Part shown: positions 51,279 through 51,830 of the stretch, piece after piece | Layout of the letters: each line of letters begins with the position of its first letter | Numbering within the stretch: position 1 is the stretch's first letter | Assembly: GCA_002309695.1 (NCBI GenBank) | Contig: DBXV01000017.1 | Location: 224,612 to 276,441 of the forward strand | Length of the DNA: 51,830 nucleotides | Source: Myxococcales bacterium UBA1203 | Lineage (GTDB): Bacteria > Myxococcota > Myxococcia > Myxococcales > UBA5297 | Direction of reading: 5' to 3' | Program-made: the position numbers and the translations under genes | Notes under the pieces: model-generated | What the model saw: only the letters and a program-made list of their open reading frames with translations | Database searches by the model: none | What the model was told of the DNA's origin: nothing

Positions 51279-51323
51279 CCTCACCCCCCCCCCGCCCCCC
51301 TCTCCATAAATGGCGAGGGGGAT
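51279..51323 (+). repeat. Poly-C palindromic element, copy downstream of the HEPN-like gene
   Basis: As at 49575 but with ten C in the first run. It is followed at 51330-51349 by the palindrome GATATTGTT-GA-AACAATATC. Confidence 0.75.
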
Positions 51324-51692
51324 TTATTTGATATTGTTGAAACAATATCGGGAAAATGGCGAGGGCCGGGCGGCGAAATTGAGAGAGGAATATGGGGTGT
51401 AAAAGACCTCACCTCAAAAGATATTGTCGGCGTAAGAGCAGCGAAAACATTCTTCAGGTCTTAAAGCGGGAAAACAAAATAATGCTGAATCCTTCAAGCA
51501 CCATCAGGGAATGGGTATTGTCAGACGATGATGGTTAGACGAGATTTAGACGAGATTTTTCTATAACCTGTTGAAATCAGATGAGATTTTCAAATGTCTA
51601 AACCGCTTCGATTTTTTTCAAAACCCTCTCGCCTCACCCTGAATGCCTCTCCGAATTCCGGAGAGGTTTAATGAACAAGTAAGGTGAATCAA
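51324..51692. other. Non-coding spacer before the second ankyrin gene
   Basis: This stretch contains the 20-bp GATATTGTT/AACAATATC palindrome, a short direct repeat (TTAGACGAGATTT, near 51534-51558), and CCTCACCC plus CCTCTCCGAATTCCGGAGAGG (51633-51666). AAGG at 51681 is the ribosome-binding site of the next gene. One 48-codon frame (51392-51538) is open, but I could not support it as a gene. Confidence 0.4.
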
Positions 51693-51830
51693 ATGAAAAT
51701 TTTGCGCATTTTATTCGTTTTTCTGCTGGTGATGTGTTCCTTTCAAACGAACCTTTATGCCGACACAACTTCTGATTTAATTGCGGCCAGCCGGGAGGGA
51801 AAACTGGAAGTTGTAAAATCCCTTATAGAG
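51693..51830 (+). CDS. Exported ankyrin-repeat protein, 5' part
   Basis: The first 46 codons are inside the window. The signal peptide (MKILRILFVFLLVMCSF, cleavage after LYA) and the start of the first ankyrin repeat (LIAASREGKLEVVKSLIE) closely match the 48302 gene, as do the upstream palindrome, the ATGAACAAG leader and the AAGGTGAATCAA ribosome-binding region. It is therefore a duplicate of that gene, with the HEPN-like gene lying between the two copies. Confidence 0.9.
   Translation, partial: MKILRILFVFLLVMCSFQTNLYADTTSDLIAASREGKLEVVKSLIE

Noticed and set aside
51392..51538. 48-codon open frame with a weak ribosome-binding site
   Set aside because: No recognisable features, lies in repeat-rich spacer, and could be chance; not strong enough to call.

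Overview
The window looks like part of the chromosome of an anaerobic, fermentative Gram-negative bacterium of the former Deltaproteobacteria, most likely Myxococcota or Bradymonadota-like. Three lines of evidence support this. First, there is a type IV pilus cluster pilB-pilT-pilC-pilS in the order known from myxobacteria. Second, at least seven proteins are lipoproteins whose lipobox cysteine is followed by an acidic Asp-Ala-Gly linker, a style common in that lineage. Third, a [FeFe] hydrogenase lies next to bifunctional AdhE, which points to hydrogen- and ethanol-forming fermentation. The taxonomy is an inference from gene content.

Layout: 1-635, 3' part of a TMEM43-like membrane protein. 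759-6967 (minus), pilB, pilT, pilC, pilS, punctuated by hairpins. 7379-7630, small Cys protein. 7708-9705 (minus), LTA-synthase-like sulfatase. 10005-10856, exported membrane protein. 11286-11370, tRNA-Ser(UGA), then nadA and a secreted caspase-like protease carrying four formylglycine-generating-enzyme-like (FGE/SUMF1) domains. 16681-22614, a 1977-residue lipoprotein made of about 103 Cys-containing repeats. 22860-28050, NAD salvage genes (nrtR, pncA-like, pncB) interrupted by a HARE-HTH/nuclease-like protein, a small lipoprotein and a DUF4846 protein. 28198-30342, bioB, a membrane protein and ogt. 30324-32702 (minus), GH13 lipoprotein. 33118-37612, beta-lactamase-fold and clostripain (C11) lipoproteins. 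37753-41896, [FeFe] hydrogenase and adhE. 42016-48068, four tandem surface lipoproteins with FISUMP or FGE domains. 48302-49537 and 51693-end, two paralogous exported ankyrin proteins flanking an unknown 524-residue protein with a HEPN-like motif.

Themes: the NAD genes (nadA, nrtR, pncA-like, pncB) form a dispersed set probably controlled by NrtR. Much of the rest is an exported and surface-anchored protein arsenal that grows by internal duplication: 261-bp and 429-bp blocks in the giant repeat gene, 297-bp blocks in the ankyrin gene, whole FGE domains, and a 183-bp promoter/signal-peptide cassette. Intergenic regions carry a dispersed family of palindromes built on CCTCTCC/GGAGAGG, many of which double as terminators.

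The observations most worth following are the giant repeat protein, the divergence concentrated at the C-terminal end of two otherwise near-identical FGE domains, the caspase-FGE4 fusion, the fossil 3' end showing chimera formation in the FISUMP array, and antisense tRNA 3'-end-like repeats inside the HEPN-like gene. No CRISPR array, reverse transcriptase, transposase or integrase was seen.
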